Of a stretch of 13,494 nucleotides of DNA, positions 1 to 6,622 are shown piece after piece. The notes beneath the pieces were generated by a model. That model was not told where the DNA came from and did not search any database. It saw only the letters and a program-made list of their open reading frames with translations. This stretch comes from SIAJ01 sp036266155. GTDB lineage: Bacteria; Planctomycetota; Planctomycetia; Gemmatales; Gemmataceae. How positions within the stretch are numbered: position 1 is the stretch's first letter; each line of letters opens with the position of its first letter. Location: the NCBI GenBank assembly GCA_036266155.1, contig DATANR010000212.1, positions 1 to 13,494 on the forward strand, in the 5' to 3' direction. The position numbers were made by a program, and so were the translations under genes.

Positions 1-17
1 TGTAAAGGTGATTCGAC

Positions 18-65
18 GCAAGAAGCCCAGGCACTTCGGCCTGGGCTTCTTGCATTCCGTTTTCA
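18..65 (+). terminator. Rho-independent-type hairpin terminator of an upstream gene
   Basis: A perfect 15-bp stem is formed by 18-32 and 39-53 with a 6-base loop (ACTTCG), and it is followed by a short T-containing stretch (ATTCCGTTTTC). This is a strong intrinsic terminator shape, although the T-run is interrupted. A stop codon TAA at 3-5 could end the gene that lies left of the window. Because the stem is symmetrical it could also stop transcription of the minus-strand gene that ends at 81, but the minus-strand side has no T-run. Confidence 0.8.
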
Positions 66-80
66 GTGAGTAGTCTCGAT

Positions 81-347
81 TCAGGCGGCCACCGTCGGAG
101 CCGACTCGTCAGCCGACAAGCACGGTTCAACGATGACAAGACGGCCGGCATCATGTGCTTGAACCATTTCCGGCGATAGCTGCCGATAACCCATCGTCTG
201 AAGCAGGGCAAGCATCTCCGTAAGGCGCGGCGGGCGCTTCAGGCGGCCGCGCAGCCGGTCGACGGCCTTGAGCAACTCTTCCTGATCCGGCCGAAATTCG
301 CCGGTGCGAGCCCAGAAGTGTTCGACGGCAGGCGTTTCAATTGACAT
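81..347 (-). CDS. Small unnamed protein (88 aa)
   Basis: This 88-residue protein begins at an ATG preceded by GAGGGAC about 6 bases upstream, a reasonable ribosome binding site. It is soluble-looking, with no signal peptide or membrane segment. The first half is charged and probably helical (residues about 17-55, rich in Arg, Leu and Glu), and the C-terminus is short and acidic/Ala-rich. I do not recognise a family and no catalytic motif is visible. It stands alone, ending next to the hairpin at 18-53. The reading frame could be a chance open frame, but the start context and the balanced amino-acid composition argue for a real gene. Confidence 0.6.
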   Translation of the reverse strand: MSIETPAVEHFWARTGEFRPDQEELLKAVDRLRGRLKRPPRLTEMLALLQTMGYRQLSPEMVQAHDAGRLVIVEPCLSADESAPTVAA

Positions 348-725
348 CGTGTCCCTCGTGGTGGGCGTGCGGGCGGACCGGGTTTTATCGGCTTTTCACG
401 GGGCGTTCGGACAATGAAATTCATTTCGCGCGGAGAACCACGCTCAATTGACTCAGCTTGCGCGAACCACCCGACCGTCGGAACTTCTCCATGTCCCACG
501 CAGGTTCAAAGTAGCAGGCGCGGCGGGGTTGTCGGCCGTGAAAGGTGGACTAGCATAGAGAGGGTATGTGAACTGAAATCCCACCCTTACGATTGTCGTA
601 CGGCAGTAGGCCAGCAATCGTCCCAAAGTCGCAAAGCCATTTGATCCACGCGGATTGTCTTGGCGGTCTGAACCAGGATCGTTCAAGGCATGCTACACGC
701 TTGCCCCGATAAGGAGAGGTTTGCC
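348..725. other. Gene-poor intergenic stretch between two divergent genes
   Basis: I see no convincing gene here; the short open frames have unlikely compositions and lack ribosome binding sites. It should contain the promoters of the two divergent flanking genes. The best plus-strand match is TTGTCG at 529-534 and TAGCAT at 551-556 with 16 bases between (4 of 6 matches each), which would give a leader of about 160 bases for the STAS gene. For the minus-strand gene, GATAAA (384-389 on the complement) is a weak -10 candidate. No tRNA-like fold or strong hairpin was found. Confidence 0.4.
711..719 (+). promoter_or_regulatory. Ribosome binding site fixing the STAS gene start
   Basis: AAGGAGAGG lies six bases before the ATG at 726. 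It is the best Shine-Dalgarno match in the window and decides against the upstream in-frame ATG at 690. Confidence 0.8.
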
Positions 726-1061
726 ATGATCCAACGCCGAGACCCGCATGCGCAGGTCCCCACCGACAGTCCGTCGGGGCGACAGGTTATTGCCATTCAG
801 GAGGATCGCGTCCGCGAAGAGGCAAACCGCTTGACGGAACAACTGGCAGCCGGCGTTCATTCTGCCGACGGGCGATTGGCTTTGGATTTCGCTGCTGTCA
901 ATTACGTTCGCAGCGAAGACCTTGGCGCGCTCATCGCGCTTCACAAGCGCGTCGAAGTGAATGGCGGCCGATTGACGCTCTTGAATGTCCGCCCCCTGGT
1001 GTCCGGTGTCTTGTCGGTGACCCGCTTGGACACTCTGTTCGATGTTCGCCAGGCCAGCTAA
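726..1061 (+). CDS. STAS-domain protein, anti-sigma-factor antagonist type
   Basis: This 111-residue protein is essentially one STAS domain. Residues 50-70 give the strand, loop and helix around the regulatory site (LALDFAAVNYVRSEDLGALI), followed by KRVEVNGGRLTLLNV (74-88) and TRLDTLFDV (99-107), the usual end of the fold. The start at 726 is set by AAGGAGAGG at 711-719 with a 6-base spacer; an in-frame ATG at 690 has no such site. Family members (SpoIIAA, RsbV) bind anti-sigma kinases and are switched by phosphorylation of a Ser in a D-S-S-G loop. Here that loop reads R62-S63-E64-D65, so Glu occupies the position of SpoIIAA Ser58. No partner kinase or sigma factor lies nearby. It is monocistronic, with its own terminator. 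Confidence 0.88.
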   Translation: MIQRRDPHAQVPTDSPSGRQVIAIQEDRVREEANRLTEQLAAGVHSADGRLALDFAAVNYVRSEDLGALIALHKRVEVNGGRLTLLNVRPLVSGVLSVTRLDTLFDVRQAS

Positions 1062-1083
1062 GCGATTGATGAGAAAGCCTTTG

Positions 1084-1116
1084 CGGGCCGGGAAACAATC
1101 CCGGCCCGTTCGTTTT
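1084..1116 (+). terminator. Intrinsic terminator after the STAS gene
   Basis: A perfect 10-bp GC-rich stem (1084-1093 with 1099-1108) has the 5-base loop AACAA and is followed by TTCGTTTT. It lies about 20 bases after the stop codon of the STAS gene, so that gene is probably transcribed alone. Confidence 0.88.
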
Positions 1117-1244
1117 GTGTGAATGGCGAGAGTCACCCTTGAGCGGCAAATTCCCACGTCTGCCATTTTTTCGTCGCACGGCATTTCCGTGAACTAGATT
1201 CCAGGTGTCCCGATAGGCGATGAGCCACAATCCACACGGGTGAC

Positions 1245-2249
1245 ATGCGCGGATTCTGCGCCAAATGCGGTCGAACGTTTGACGGACAGATGCTCTGTCC
1301 GCTTTGCGGCATTCAATTGCAAAGCGAACCGGAATCCGCCGGGATGACGCTCAACTCGGCGGCTGAGGACGAATTGCCCGATGGCCCTTCGTTTCTACGT
1401 CGACTCGTCTTTGGCGGCATAACCCTGCTGGGCCTTTATCATGGGCTCAAGCATCTTGCCCTGGCGGGAATTCTCTCACAGACGGGCGACACCACGCTCT
1501 CTTCTGACACTCACGTGAGCCTGCTGGTCATAGCGATGCTGGTGGCGGGAGTTGTCGCCGGCACCGTGAATCGCCGGGCCGAGTTAACTGGCCTCTTGCT
1601 GGCGTTGGCGGCAAGTATTTTCTTCTTGGGGCCTGACCTGCTACATATGGATTCGATCCCCGAAGAGTGGCTGCTTGGGGTTCCCACATTGCTCGGAATT
1701 GTTGGCATAATAGCCGGATTCGCCGGTCGATTGATGGTGCCGCCGGCGCCGAACTTGCCGACGTTTGGCCGGCTGGATTCGCAAATCGTGGTCCGCATCA
1801 AACGGCCACCAGCACGCATTGCGTGGCTCCAGCTTTTGTTGGGAGTTGCAATCGCCGTCGCCGGTGCAGCATGCGTCGATTCCATTCGCCACGGGCTGGC
1901 ATACGTTTTCGCGGGCCAGGCGTCGGCATTTGGCGCGCGGCCCTTGATCGCCTGGCAGATTGGCACATTGGCCGCGCTCACCGGTGGCGTGGTCACGAGC
2001 TACGGCAATCGCGGCGGGCTGCGCCAGGCGGTGTTCGCGGGACTTGCATCGGGAGCAGGGGTCGCCTTGGCGCTCGCCACGCAAGCAGACTCAACACCTT
2101 CTCCCGTTGTTGACTTCTGGGTGTATCAGCTCGACTTGAAAAACTCGGGGTCCTTGCCCTATCTTGTCCTGGGGCTTACCACTTTCATGGCCACTGGATT
2201 GGGCGCCTGGTTCGGTGGCCACATTCTGCCAAACACGGACCGGAAATGA
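1245..2249 (+). CDS. Zinc-ribbon multi-pass membrane protein of unknown function
   Basis: The 334-residue protein starts with a zinc ribbon: C5-x2-C8 and C18-x2-C21, all within the first 22 residues. An acidic linker follows (about 23-48), then about eight hydrophobic segments (near 52-77, 91-107, 113-129, 143-163, 192-212, 234-252, 260-278 and 304-327). The loop after the fourth segment (164-190) contains a basic, probably cytoplasmic patch. Zinc ribbons fused to integral membrane parts are common in bacterial proteins of unknown role, where the ribbon is thought to serve protein interaction or metal sensing. I recognise no transporter or enzyme motif in the membrane part. The ribosome binding site is weak, but the Cys motif at the very start supports this ATG. 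It is convergent with the glycosidase gene, with only 30 bases between their stops. Confidence 0.8.
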   Translation: MRGFCAKCGRTFDGQMLCPLCGIQLQSEPESAGMTLNSAAEDELPDGPSFLRRLVFGGITLLGLYHGLKHLALAGILSQTGDTTLSSDTHVSLLVIAMLVAGVVAGTVNRRAELTGLLLALAASIFFLGPDLLHMDSIPEEWLLGVPTLLGIVGIIAGFAGRLMVPPAPNLPTFGRLDSQIVVRIKRPPARIAWLQLLLGVAIAVAGAACVDSIRHGLAYVFAGQASAFGARPLIAWQIGTLAALTGGVVTSYGNRGGLRQAVFAGLASGAGVALALATQADSTPSPVVDFWVYQLDLKNSGSLPYLVLGLTTFMATGLGAWFGGHILPNTDRK

Positions 2250-2261
2250 ACCAGACCGTCA

Positions 2262-2273
2262 TCCGCATGCGGA
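2262..2273. other. 12-bp palindrome between convergent genes
   Basis: TCCGCATGCGGA is a perfect palindrome in the 30-base gap between two convergent stop codons. It could act as a small hairpin at both transcript ends, but with a four-base loop the stem is only 4 bp and no T-run follows, so a terminator role is uncertain. Confidence 0.25.
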
Positions 2274-2279
2274 CAACTG

Positions 2280-3545
2280 CTATGGCTTGATCGGCAACGT
2301 CGTCTGGGCCTTCTGCTCCCCACGAATAACCATTGTCCCTTCGCCAGTTAGCCGCAAATACCAATCCGTCGGTAAACCATCGAACGTCGCAAACTTGGCT
2401 TCTTTGGGCGGATCGTTCGCCACCTTGAAAATGGCCGTCGCCTCATCAACCTCGTCGAACATCGCCACATATGCCATGTCGATGCCGAGATCGGCCGCCG
2501 TCACGAACTGACGCCAAAAGAACTCGCCGCCCAGGCGGGGAACATTCGCAACTGCTGCGCCTTTGCCCTTCAAGTTCGTCCAGCCAAACCCCGGATAGAT
2601 GACGGGTAAGTATGCCATGCCAACCTTCTTCGTTTCAGCAAGATCGTCCTTCCAATAGCCCGTCGCCGCATGCTTCTTGCCGTCCGCGATGGTCACGTTG
2701 CCGACATTCCATGGACTGATGACGTCGAACCGCCGAAAGGCTTTGGCCCACTCGGCATCTTTCTCGGTTCGCCATTGCCACTGGCAGCCACCGATGAGGG
2801 TCGCGCCGTATTGTTTGTCCGTCTTGAACAAGTCGATGATGCGATGCGCAAGTGCGGGCCCGAAGCGCTCACTGAAGAAGCCCCACACGAATACGACTGG
2901 TTTCCCTTCGTGGCGCAAATAGCGGTCGTCCTGAGTCACTTTTCGTTCGTCCACCAATCGTTTCCAGTCCGCGATCAGCCGATCGAACAGCTCGTCCTTC
3001 GGTGCGTCGGTGAGATCGTAACAAATCGCATAAGTCCGACCGGTTTTGGCCGCCGAGGCCCGGACGTTGTCGAGAACCTTGTCGACTGATGGCGAATCGC
3101 GGCTGACGAGAAAGCGCTGAACGAACGCTCCATCAATGCCATAATCGCGCATCCACTCGAAATGCCGATCGACCGTTTTTGCGTTTGCGGAACTGAAAAG
3201 GCAGGCTGGCTTGTCATCACCGAGAGTAAACCCCTTTGCCTCGTAGCGCTCTTCAGCGCTGAGTTCCGAGGTATCGGGCCACATCTCAACGGTCAGGGTC
3301 TGCGGAGAGATCTTCTTGCTATCGCGGCTCCAGTGTCGCCAGCCCTCGCCGGCGAGGTCGCCCGGACAACGGAACCAGCCTTGGTAACCGCACATGACCT
3401 TGCGGTGCATCGTGGTGGCATCGACGATCGCCGACTTGGCCTCCGGTGATCTTTCATCGCCGCCCGCACGGCCTGGACCGGCCGCGACCGCCACTATGAT
3501 GGCCGCCATGATGACTGAAAATGCTGTATGGCAAGGGAGATTCAC
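2280..3545 (-). CDS. Secreted GH99/GH71-like glycoside hydrolase
   Basis: The 421-residue protein begins with a signal peptide (hydrophobic 9-22, likely cleavage after GRA at 27). The body resembles the GH99/GH71-like domain: a start motif KVMCGYQGWF (49-58), the barrel segment EWMRDYGIDGAFVQRF (130-145), the strand GKPVVFVWGF (214-223) and a late motif AMFDEVDEATAIF (361-373). In GH99 enzymes two Glu residues three apart in a F-N-E-W-x-E-G motif are catalytic; here F363-D-E365-V-D-E368-A keeps both Glu at the same spacing. GH99 enzymes act on alpha-mannosides and GH71 on alpha-1,3-glucan, but the substrate here cannot be predicted. The start is a GTG with GAGG eight bases upstream; an internal ATG at codon 13 would shorten the signal peptide. 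The gene stands alone, with no transporter or other carbohydrate gene near it. Confidence 0.82.
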   Translation of the reverse strand: MNLPCHTAFSVIMAAIIVAVAAGPGRAGGDERSPEAKSAIVDATTMHRKVMCGYQGWFRCPGDLAGEGWRHWSRDSKKISPQTLTVEMWPDTSELSAEERYEAKGFTLGDDKPACLFSSANAKTVDRHFEWMRDYGIDGAFVQRFLVSRDSPSVDKVLDNVRASAAKTGRTYAICYDLTDAPKDELFDRLIADWKRLVDERKVTQDDRYLRHEGKPVVFVWGFFSERFGPALAHRIIDLFKTDKQYGATLIGGCQWQWRTEKDAEWAKAFRRFDVISPWNVGNVTIADGKKHAATGYWKDDLAETKKVGMAYLPVIYPGFGWTNLKGKGAAVANVPRLGGEFFWRQFVTAADLGIDMAYVAMFDEVDEATAIFKVANDPPKEAKFATFDGLPTDWYLRLTGEGTMVIRGEQKAQTTLPIKP

Positions 3546-3790
3546 GACGCGGCCTCGTTCGTTAGCTCCATTTAGACCGGCTTCTGGCTGCCGGGCAGAT
3601 TCACTAGGCTGAACGTTCCCGGCCTTTTGCAGAATAGGCGAACGCCGCTATCTGAGACTGCTCGCCCGATGTGAAGTACGGGCATCAAAAAACAAGATCG
3701 AAACAGACGGCCCGAGCTGTGTCGTGTGCCGTAACGACGCTAGGCAAGCACCGCGATTGCAAACTGGGCCGAAATCGCGCAGATCAAGAA
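3546..3790. other. Intergenic region between the glycosidase start and the lexA end
   Basis: The stretch should hold the end of the lexA transcript and the promoter of the glycosidase gene, both on the minus strand. I see the palindrome GAACGTTC at 3612-3619 and, on the minus strand, a run TTGTTTTTTG near 3685-3695 that has no strong stem directly before it. No confident promoter or terminator can be called. Confidence 0.3.
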
Positions 3791-4414
3791 CTAAACTCTT
3801 CGCACGACGCCAATCAACACACCGACAATGGATGCATTTTGTCCAGGCTCAAGGACAATCGGATCCATGGTGTTGTTGGCCGGCTCCAATACGACACGCT
3901 CTTTGCGGCGATAGAACTTCTTGAGAGTCGCGGTCCCGTCGATCATGGCCACGACACGATCGCCGTTGTCAGCCGTCTCCTGCCGGCGAACGATGACTAT
4001 GTCCCCGTCGTCGATATGGTCCTCGATCATCGACTGCCCACGCACCTTCAGAGCGTAATGATCTTTGCCGGAAAACATGTCGCCCAGGTCGAGCCGCTCG
4101 TCTTGCCGCACCGCTTCGAGACCAGTGCCCGCGGCAACGAGGCCGAGCATTGGTATCGACGACGAGCCTAGTTTCAGTCCGGGAATGGTGATGGCGCGTG
4201 CCGCGGACTTTTGGTCCTTGACACCCTTGTTTCGCTCAATGCAGCCCTTCTTCTCGAGCGCCTTGAGGTGACACATCACGCCGTTGGGCGATGCGATCTG
4301 AAATGCCTCGCCAATTTCGCGGATCGACGGCGGGAAGCCGCGATTCTCGATCTTGTCGCGAATGTAATCCAGGATCTCGTGTTGTCGCTTGGTGACGCTG
4401 GGACTGTCAGCCAT
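3791..4414 (-). CDS. lexA: LexA repressor (SOS regulator, self-cleaving)
   Basis: The 207-residue protein has the full LexA layout. The N-terminal winged helix spans about 5-70, with the typical PPSIREIGEAFQIASPNGVMCHLKALEKKG (28-57) as the DNA-binding part. The cleavage site A95-G96 lies in GLVAAGTG. The peptidase domain carries the catalytic Ser128 in KVRGQSM and the Lys165 dyad partner in TATLKKF. LexA represses DNA-repair genes and cleaves itself when RecA filaments form on damaged DNA. The ATG at 4414 starts at the usual place (MADSPSVTKRQ) with GGGGG upstream; a GTG at 4474 would add 20 residues not typical of the family. It is divergent from trpD, and a candidate operator lies 62 bases upstream of the start codon, suggesting autoregulation. 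All key residues are intact, so it should be functional. Confidence 0.96.
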   Translation of the reverse strand: MADSPSVTKRQHEILDYIRDKIENRGFPPSIREIGEAFQIASPNGVMCHLKALEKKGCIERNKGVKDQKSAARAITIPGLKLGSSSIPMLGLVAAGTGLEAVRQDERLDLGDMFSGKDHYALKVRGQSMIEDHIDDGDIVIVRRQETADNGDRVVAMIDGTATLKKFYRRKERVVLEPANNTMDPIVLEPGQNASIVGVLIGVVRRV

Positions 4415-4475
4415 GATTATGCCCCCACGGGTTGAGCGAAATATTCCGGTCGCGAAAAGTCGGCCGGGATTCACC

Positions 4476-4493
4476 TTTACACCATGATGTAAA
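4476..4493. promoter_or_regulatory. Candidate LexA operator (TTTACA-N6-TGTAAA)
   Basis: TTTACACCATGATGTAAA is an 18-base inverted repeat in which 16 positions are symmetrical (perfect 6-base arms plus a central CATG). It lies just downstream of the best lexA -10 element, where a bound repressor would block transcription. Its position upstream of an autoregulated repressor makes LexA the likely ligand, but this is inference: the sequence does not match the E. coli box (CTGT-N8-ACAG) or the Gram-positive box (GAAC-N4-GTTC). Confidence 0.6.
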
Positions 4494-4503
4494 TGAGTAT
4501 ATG
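4476..4503 (+). promoter_or_regulatory. Candidate trpD promoter overlapping the palindrome
   Basis: TTTACA at 4476-4481 is a 5-of-6 match to a -35 box, and TATATG at 4498-4503 is a 4-of-6 match to a -10 box with a 16-base spacer. The -35 is the left arm of the palindrome, so the factor binding there could repress both directions. Confidence 0.35.
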
Positions 4504-4524
4504 TGACATTCGTACAGAAGGAAA
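4496..4524 (-). promoter_or_regulatory. Candidate lexA promoter
   Basis: On the minus strand, TATACT (complement of 4496-4501) is a 5-of-6 match to a sigma-70 -10 box. Seventeen bases upstream lies TTTCCT (complement of 4519-4524), a poor -35. The start of transcription would fall near 4489, inside the palindrome at 4476-4493, leaving a leader of about 75 bases before lexA. Confidence 0.4.
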
Positions 4525-4581
4525 GTGGAATTTCCCGCGATTGTTGTCCCGGAGACGGTCAAGACGTTACAGTGGATAGCG

Positions 4582-5610
4582 ATGGGTGCCGCCTCCAAAC
4601 ACTGGCATTCGGTTGGATTACCGCTCTTGCTCGATCGGCGTGAGTTGCCGACGGACTTCGTCCGCGCGGCAATGCAGGACCTCATCGCGGGCACCTTTGA
4701 CGAAGCGGAAGCTACCGCACTCCTGCTGGCACTCCGCTTCAAGGGAGAAACCGCATCCGAATTATCCGCGGCGGCGGCGGTCCTCCGTGGAGCGATGCTT
4801 CCGCTCTCTTGTCCGACTCGACCTGTTCTCGATACATGCGGAACGGGCGGCGACGCATCAGGGACATTCAATATCAGCACGGTGACGGCACTTGTGGTCG
4901 CCGCGAGCGGCGTTCCCGTCGTCAAACACGGAAACAAATCAGTTTCCAGCCGTAGCGGCAGCGCCGACGTGCTCGCGGCCCTCGGTGTGCCGATCGAATC
5001 CGGACCTACGTGGGCGCATCAGACGCTTAAGACATACGGAATCGCATTTTGCTTTGCGCCACACTTTCACCCGGCGCTGGCAAGGGTCGCGCCGCTTCGT
5101 CGCAAGCTCGGTGTTCGCACCATCTTCAACCTGCTCGGACCGCTTCTGAATCCGGCGGGGGCAGAATATCAGCTGCTTGGAGTTGGCAACATCGATCTTC
5201 TTGATCCAATGGCGGGTGCATTGGCCCATCTAGGCACACGCGACGCTATTCTTGTTTGCGGGCAGGATGGCCTCGATGAGGTGAGCTTGTGTGCTCCCAC
5301 ACTCGTCCGCCGAGTTCGCGATGGGTTGGTTGAAAAATTGGAATGGTCGGCTGCCGATTTCGGGCTGGAACCAACGTCGATCACCGACCTTAAGGCCGAC
5401 GGGCCGATGGCAAGCGTGCGGATCATCGAAGGCGTGCTCTCAGGCGTGGAGGGAGCACCGCGCCGAATCATCCTCGCCAATGCAGCCGCGGCTCTGCTTG
5501 TGACCGGCCGCGTCCCGTCATTGACCGGCGGCGTGGAACTTGCTGCGGCCACCATTGATTCCGGCGCCGCCCGGCAACTATTGGCCAGTCTCGTCGCGCC
5601 CGCGACATGA
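4582..5610 (+). CDS. trpD: Anthranilate phosphoribosyltransferase
   Basis: TrpD transfers the phosphoribosyl group of PRPP to anthranilate, the second step of tryptophan synthesis from chorismate, in the cytoplasm. The 342-residue length is typical. Visible motifs are the PRPP-binding DTCGTGGDASGTFNISTVTA (89-108), KHGNKSVSSRSGSADVLAALG (120-140), the anthranilate-site region around FHPALARVAPLRRKLGVRTIFNLLGPLLNPA (165-195), and CGQDGLDE further on. The N-terminal helical part (1-75) is normal. The chosen ATG has AGTGGA six bases upstream; an in-frame GTG at 4525 would add 19 residues and has AAGGA only two bases before it, too close. No other trp gene is nearby, so the pathway genes are dispersed. 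The next gene starts 22 bases after its stop and is probably co-transcribed. Confidence 0.95.
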   Translation: MGAASKHWHSVGLPLLLDRRELPTDFVRAAMQDLIAGTFDEAEATALLLALRFKGETASELSAAAAVLRGAMLPLSCPTRPVLDTCGTGGDASGTFNISTVTALVVAASGVPVVKHGNKSVSSRSGSADVLAALGVPIESGPTWAHQTLKTYGIAFCFAPHFHPALARVAPLRRKLGVRTIFNLLGPLLNPAGAEYQLLGVGNIDLLDPMAGALAHLGTRDAILVCGQDGLDEVSLCAPTLVRRVRDGLVEKLEWSAADFGLEPTSITDLKADGPMASVRIIEGVLSGVEGAPRRIILANAAAALLVTGRVPSLTGGVELAAATIDSGAARQLLASLVAPAT

Positions 5611-5632
5611 ATGAACTCCGTGTGGAGCACCC

Positions 5633-6559
5633 ATGGCACAAAAGGTCATTCTCGTCGCCGACCCTGGAATTGACACGGCGTTCGCCGTGGCGCTCGCGCT
5701 GCACGACCCGACCATGGATGTCATTGGGCTAGTCGCATCCGCGGGAAATATCACGGCCGATCGCGCGACACAAAACGTGCATCTGCTAATCAACGCCATG
5801 GACCCGCCCAAGTGGCCGCGGCTCGGCGCCGCGCTGTCAGTCCAATACGAACTTGATGGCACGCGACTGCATGGCCGCGACGGTTTGGGTAACATCGAAT
5901 TGCCGCCGGTAACCTTGCATAGTCCCACGGCGGGCGACAAGGCGATCGTCGAACTGATTCGCGAGTATCCTCACGATGTCACGCTCGTTGTGCTCGGGCC
6001 CGCAACCGTGGTCGCGGCCGCGTTCGATCGCGATCCCGAGCTTTCGGTCCTGGTCGACCGTGTCATCCTGATGGGTGGGGCATGGCGCGTGCCGGGCAAT
6101 GCGACTGCCACGGCCGAGTTTCATTTCTATTGCGATCCGGAATCGGCTCGACGGGTGTTGCGCAGCGGCACTTCCGTCACATTGATTCCACTCGATGCAG
6201 CCCGCAAACTCGTCTTTTCACCGACCGACCTGCTCGAATTGCCCAATCCCGAATCGGCGACGAATACCTTTCTTCGCCGCATTGTGCCGTTTGGAATACG
6301 CGCCAGCAGCAACCTGTATGGAATCGAAGGCTTCCACCTGAAGGACGTTCTCGGGATCGCCGCCGTCGCTCAACCGGGCAAGTTCACGCTGGAACGGGTC
6401 TATGTCGATGTCGAAACGCGGGGGGAACTTACCCGTGGCATGAGCGTATTTGATACGCGGCCATCACCCGCGGGCGTGCCCAACGCGGACGTGGCAACCG
6501 GTGTCGACATTGTCGGCGTTCGCGATTACATCCGTGAAATCTTGACGCACGCGCGTTAG
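5633..6559 (+). CDS. Inosine/uridine-preferring nucleoside hydrolase family protein with altered active site
   Basis: The 308-residue protein has the nucleoside hydrolase fold throughout: VADPGID (8-14), AGN39, HGRDGLG (80-86), GPATV (122-126), VILMGGA (144-150), AEFHFYCDPESA (161-172) and FHLKDVLGIAAV (234-245). Family members split the N-glycosidic bond of nucleosides using a calcium ion held by Asp residues of a D-x-D-x3-D-D motif and a late Asp. Here the first motif is V8-x-D10-x3-D14-T15, so two of the four Asp are lost; the ribose-site Asn in AEFN is His164, and the His before the late Asp238 is Lys237. Asp10, Asp14, Asn39, Thr125, Glu162 and Asp238 remain. It may have lost or changed activity. 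GTGGAG at 5622-5627 with a 5-base spacer sets the start, 22 bases after trpD. Confidence 0.86.
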   Translation: MAQKVILVADPGIDTAFAVALALHDPTMDVIGLVASAGNITADRATQNVHLLINAMDPPKWPRLGAALSVQYELDGTRLHGRDGLGNIELPPVTLHSPTAGDKAIVELIREYPHDVTLVVLGPATVVAAAFDRDPELSVLVDRVILMGGAWRVPGNATATAEFHFYCDPESARRVLRSGTSVTLIPLDAARKLVFSPTDLLELPNPESATNTFLRRIVPFGIRASSNLYGIEGFHLKDVLGIAAVAQPGKFTLERVYVDVETRGELTRGMSVFDTRPSPAGVPNADVATGVDIVGVRDYIREILTHAR

Positions 6560-6588
6560 TGGCCCGCAAGTTCTTTCGGCCACCGCGA

Positions 6589-6606
6589 TATAACTTAGGT
6601 TCCTAA
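6589..6606 (+). promoter_or_regulatory. Possible -10 box with adjoining palindrome
   Basis: TATAAC at 6589-6594 matches a -10 box at five of six positions, though no good -35 is seen 16-18 bases upstream. Directly after it lies TTAGGTTCCTAA (6595-6606), a perfect 5-bp inverted repeat with a two-base centre. A promoter with a small operator for the gene at 6623 would fit, but the evidence is thin. Confidence 0.25.
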
Positions 6607-6622
6607 TTGCCGAGCCTATTCC

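Noticed and set aside
348..725. Possible tRNA or small RNA in the gene-poor stretch
   Set aside because: No cloverleaf, no conserved T-loop in the right place and no strong terminator-like hairpin were found.
4415..4474. Upstream GTG start of lexA adding 20 residues
   Set aside because: LexA proteins normally start close to the winged helix, and the extension begins almost at the palindrome; the ATG at 4414 fits better.
4525..4581. Upstream GTG start of trpD
   Set aside because: AAGGA is only two bases before the GTG and the extra 19 residues are not typical of TrpD; the ATG at 4582 is preferred, though the longer form cannot be excluded.
6559..6583. Hairpin GTGGCC-N13-GGCCAC after the nucleoside hydrolase gene
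   Set aside because: The stem is 6 bp with a 13-base loop and no T-run follows, too weak to call a terminator.
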